Origin: Prevotella sp. UBA2739
GTDB lineage: Bacteria > Bacteroidota > Bacteroidia > Bacteroidales > Bacteroidaceae
Assembly: GCA_002353525.1 (NCBI GenBank)
Contig: DEJV01000032.1
Coordinates: 51,041-77,390, forward strand
Reading direction: 5' to 3'
DNA length: 26,350 nucleotides
Shown here: positions 23,533 through 26,350 of the stretch, piece by piece
Position numbering within the stretch: the stretch's first letter is position 1
Layout: the number at the start of each line of letters is the position of its first letter
The notes under the pieces: model-generated
The model's database searches: none
Seen by the model: only the letters and a program-made list of their open reading frames with translations
What the model was told of the DNA's origin: nothing
Made by a program: the position numbers and the translations under genes

Positions 23533-23861
23533 GAATTGATAATTGATAATTGAAGCCCCCACCAGCTCCCCCGAAGGGGGAGAGAAGTGGCGCCAAACGG
23601 GAATCTCGGTCACAGCGCCCAAAAGATGGAGAAATGAGAATGGAGAATTGAAGATTGAGAATTGAGAATGAGAATGGAGGATTGAGGATTGAGAATGGAG
23701 AATGGAGAAGCCAAAGCATATCTCTTGCTTCTTGCTTTTTACTTCTTGCTTCTTACTCTCTTGCTTCTAAAAATCATATCTCTCACCTCTCTCCCCTCAC
23801 CTCTCACCTCTAAAAATCATATCTCTCTCCCCTCAACTCTCACCTCTAAAAAAACAACCAC
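23533..23861. repeat. Composite repeat spacer and leader, copy C, before the GH3 gene
   Basis: No gene in 329 bases. It repeats copy B: AAGCCCCCACCAGCTCCCCC (23553-23572) with hairpin CTCCCCC-GAA-GGGGGAG (23566-23582), the AGTGGCGCCAAACGGGAATC block (about 23585-23604), a GAGAATTGAAGATT/GAGAATGGAG array (23625-23708), a TTGCTTC block (23716-23768, 14 bases longer than in A and B), then two CACCTCT blocks (23776-23816 and about 23818-23852) and an A-rich run before the ATG. Confidence 0.85.
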
Positions 23862-26132
23862 ATGACAAAACAACTTTTAACCATAACGCTGGCCTTGCTG
23901 ACAACCTGCGCTGCCAAAGCACAGCAGGTGCCCGTCTATCTCGACAACAGCAAGCCCGTGGAACAGCGCATCGAGGATGCGCTGCAACGGATGACACTCG
24001 ACGAGAAAATAGCCGTCATCCACGCACAAAGCAAGTTTTCATCTGCCGGAGTAAAAAGATTAGGTTTCAAGGATTTCTGGACAGACGACGGACCGCATGG
24101 CGTGCGCCCCGATGTCCTATGGGATGAGTGGGAACAGGCCGGACAGACCAACGACTCGTGTGTGGCCTTCCCCGCTCTCACCTGTCTCGCTGCCACCTGG
24201 AACCCCCACATGGCACGCCTCTACAGCGAGAGCCTCGGCGAAGAGGCACTCTACCGTGGCAAGAACATGATCCTCGGACCGGGTGTCAACATCTACCGCA
24301 CACCCCTCGGAGGCCGTAACTTCGAGTATATGGGCGAAGACCCGTGGCTCGCCTCACGCATGGTCGTACCCTACGTCCAGGGACTCCAGTCCAACGGCGT
24401 GGCTGCCTGTGTGAAGCACTATGCCCTCAACAACGACGAGAACTACCGCCACCAGGTCAATGTCATCGTCGACGACCGTGCCCTCCACGAGATCTATCTC
24501 CCCGCCTTCAAGGCCGCCATCACCGAGGGCAAGGCCTGGGGCATCATGGGAGCCTACAACCTCTACCAGAACCAACACAATTGCCATAATGCCATCATGC
24601 TCAACCAGATTCTCAAGGGCGACTGGAAGTTCGACGGAGTCGTGGTGAGCGACTGGGGCGGTACGCACAACATGGACGAGGCCATCCGTAACGGACTCGA
24701 CATGGAGTTCGGCACATGGACCGACGGCCTCACCATGGGTGCCACCAACGCCTACGACAACTACTACCTGGCGGCCGCCTACAAGAAAGCCATTCAGGAG
24801 GGACGCTACACCACGCGCGAGCTCGACGACAAGGTGCGTCGTGTGCTGCGCCTGTTCTACCGCACCACCATGAACGGCCAGAGCCGCGTGGGATTCCTCT
24901 GCTCCGAGAGCCATTACGACGCCGCACGGCGCATCGCCCAAGAGGGCATCGTGCTGCTGAAGAACGACATCCCGGGCGGCAAGAAAGCCAGGAAAGGCTC
25001 GCCCCTGCTGCCCATGCAGGTACAGCAGGCCCGGCGCGTGCTCGTCGTCGGCGAGAATGCCATCAAGATGATGACCGTCGGCGGCGGCTCCTCGTCGCTC
25101 AAGGTACAGCGCGAGATCCTTCCCCTCGATGGACTGCGCCAGCAGCTGCAGCGCCTCAACCCGCAGCTCACCGTCGACTATGCCCGTGGCTATGTCGGCG
25201 ACACCGTACAGAGCTACAACGGCGTCACCGTGGGACGCAGCCTCTACGACGTGCGCCCCGCTGCCGAGCTTGTGCAGGAGGCTGTCAGCAAAGCCCGCGA
25301 GGCCGACTATGTCGTCTTCTTCGGAGGCCTCAACAAGAGCAACTACCAGGACTGCGAGGGCCACGACCGCAAGGACTATGCCCTGCCCTACGGCCAGAAC
25401 GAGCTCATCGAGGCCCTTGTCAAAGCCAATCCGCGCCTCATCTACGTCAACATCTCCGGCAATGCCGTCGAGATGCCGTGGAAAGACCGTGTCGCCGCCA
25501 TCGTGCAGGGATGGTTCATCGGCTCCGAGGCCGGTGAGGCCCTCGCCGACGTGCTCACCGGAGCCGTCAGCCCCAGCGGCAAGCTCCCCTTCACCTGGGC
25601 TGCCACCCTCAACGACGTGCCGGCCCACCGTCTCAACGCCTTCCCCGGTGTGTGGCGTGCCGACAAGAAGATTATCGACGAGGAATACAAGGAGAGCATC
25701 TTCGTGGGCTACCGTGGTGTCGACAAATACAAGACCAAGCCCGCGTTCGCCTTCGGTCACGGACTCAGCTACACCACCTTCCGGCTCGGCAAGGCCACGG
25801 CCGACAAGAAGAGTCTGACCGCCGACGAGACCATCCGTTTCACCGTCAGCGTCACCAATACCGGCTCGCGGGCCGGAGCCGAGGTCGTGCAGCTCTACGT
25901 CAGCGACCTCCAGTCGTCGGTGCCCCGTCCGCTGAAAGAGCTGAAGGCATTCCAGAAAGTGTTCCTGCAGCCCGGTGAGACCCGCGATGTCACCCTCACC
26001 ATTGGCCGCGACGCCCTGAGTTTCTACGACGACCAGCAGAAAGCCTGGCGGGCAGAGTCCGGCGATTTCGAGGCACTCATCGGCACCGCCTCCGACCGCA
26101 TCACCTCGCGTGTCAAGTTCACCCTGAAATAA
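23862..26132 (+). CDS. GH3 family beta-glucosidase
   Basis: A 756-residue exported enzyme that releases glucose from the non-reducing ends of beta-gluco-oligosaccharides with retention. The signal peptide ends near residue 20 (TTCAAKA). The N-terminal (beta/alpha)8 domain has LDEKIAVIHAQ, TDDGPHGVRP, the GPGVNIYRTPLGGRNFEYMGEDP signature, KHYALNNDE (K185, H186) and the nucleophile in VVSDWGGTHN (D264). The alpha/beta sandwich domain follows (VLVVGENAIKMMTVGGGSSSLK, WFIGSEAGEALADVLTGAVSPSGKLPFTW), then the C-terminal Fn3-like domain (VTNTGSRAGAEVVQLYV, RPLKELKAFQKVFLQPGE). Length and order are normal for a BglX-like enzyme. It is last in the locus and precedes a terminator, fitting the final step of periplasmic glucan breakdown. 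Confidence 0.96.
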   Translation: MTKQLLTITLALLTTCAAKAQQVPVYLDNSKPVEQRIEDALQRMTLDEKIAVIHAQSKFSSAGVKRLGFKDFWTDDGPHGVRPDVLWDEWEQAGQTNDSCVAFPALTCLAATWNPHMARLYSESLGEEALYRGKNMILGPGVNIYRTPLGGRNFEYMGEDPWLASRMVVPYVQGLQSNGVAACVKHYALNNDENYRHQVNVIVDDRALHEIYLPAFKAAITEGKAWGIMGAYNLYQNQHNCHNAIMLNQILKGDWKFDGVVVSDWGGTHNMDEAIRNGLDMEFGTWTDGLTMGATNAYDNYYLAAAYKKAIQEGRYTTRELDDKVRRVLRLFYRTTMNGQSRVGFLCSESHYDAARRIAQEGIVLLKNDIPGGKKARKGSPLLPMQVQQARRVLVVGENAIKMMTVGGGSSSLKVQREILPLDGLRQQLQRLNPQLTVDYARGYVGDTVQSYNGVTVGRSLYDVRPAAELVQEAVSKAREADYVVFFGGLNKSNYQDCEGHDRKDYALPYGQNELIEALVKANPRLIYVNISGNAVEMPWKDRVAAIVQGWFIGSEAGEALADVLTGAVSPSGKLPFTWAATLNDVPAHRLNAFPGVWRADKKIIDEEYKESIFVGYRGVDKYKTKPAFAFGHGLSYTTFRLGKATADKKSLTADETIRFTVSVTNTGSRAGAEVVQLYVSDLQSSVPRPLKELKAFQKVFLQPGETRDVTLTIGRDALSFYDDQQKAWRAESGDFEALIGTASDRITSRVKFTLK

Positions 26133-26237
26133 ACCACGGGGCAGGAGCCTCGCTCCTACCCTCCCGAAAAAATAGCATTCTCATTAGTTCATTATTAGTA
26201 GTTTAATTTATTAGAATTGTTTTAGCAAGTTGAAGAG

Positions 26238-26275
26238 CCGGATTTGTCGCGATGACAAGTCCGGTTTCCTTTTCC
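26238..26275 (+). terminator. Terminator closing the utilisation locus
   Basis: CCGGATTTGTC (26238-26248) pairs with GACAAGTCCGG (26254-26264) with one G-T wobble and loop GCGAT, followed by TTTCCTTTTCC. It lies about 105 bases after the GH3 stop; the intervening sequence and the final 75 bases of the window show no gene. Confidence 0.8.
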
Positions 26276-26350
26276 TCTCCCCTCCCCCCGTTGGATGGAC
26301 GGACAGACTTCATTACGCATCTGGAAATTACAACCAACCTAACTACCACT

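Noticed and set aside
24354..25760. 468-codon open frame on the minus strand opposite the GH3 gene
   Set aside because: Shadow frame; the GH3 catalytic and structural motifs are all on the plus strand.

Overview
The window looks like a chromosomal segment from the Bacteroidales, most likely a Prevotella-type member. Three things point there: SusC/SusD outer-membrane glycan import genes; promoters with the Bacteroidetes signature TTTG-N19-TAnnTTTG; and starts that lack Shine-Dalgarno sequences, often preceded by A-rich stretches. Coding DNA is GC-rich, while the spacers are AT-rich or polypurine/polypyrimidine and filled with short degenerate repeats. No rRNA, tRNA, CRISPR array, transposase or phage gene was seen.

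Layout. (1) 1-335: repeat-rich spacer. (2) 336-2957, minus: a secreted GH92 alpha-mannosidase with its own promoter. (3) 2958-3423: promoters and a roughly 200-bp imperfect palindrome of REP/BIME type. (4) 3424-4231: a 66-residue acidic protein with a DxDxDG loop, then a DUF4332 helix-hairpin-helix protein with promoter and terminator. (5) 4455-9938: four plus-strand genes in the order membrane-anchored CobN-family chelatase, polytopic membrane protein, ExbB/TolQ/MotA-like channel, DUF2149 protein. This is the S-T-U-V order of the Bacteroidetes hmu haem operon, but no hmuY or hmuR gene is present. (6) 9939-10102: a 9-bp repeat array ending in a perfect 25-bp-stem hairpin between convergent genes. 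(7) 10101-11420, minus: a thioredoxin-alpha/beta-hydrolase fusion, divergent from dinB (11474-12565) across fully overlapping promoters. (8) 12706-13473: an outer-membrane beta-barrel protein. (9) 13867-26132: a polysaccharide utilisation locus of SusC, SusD, a surface glycan-binding lipoprotein with duplicated modules, a BACON-GH16 lipoprotein, GH5 and GH3, closed by a terminator.

How the genes work together. The utilisation locus is self-consistent for beta-glucan (laminarin-like beta-1,3- or mixed-linkage). The GH16 would cut glucan at the surface, the binding protein and SusD would capture products, SusC would import them with TonB energy, and GH5 and GH3 would finish degradation to glucose in the periplasm. 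Three of its genes (binding protein, GH5, GH3) are preceded by copies of one composite pyrimidine-rich leader. The chelatase cluster suggests a periplasm-facing tetrapyrrole chelatase or dechelatase coupled to a proton-motive-force motor, because the DUF2149 protein has an ExbD-like transmembrane aspartate.

The most unusual features are this chelatase-motor cluster, a 7-bp x 6 repeat lying in frame inside its second gene (a possible phase-variation site), and at least eight distinct families of short tandem repeats in 26 kb.
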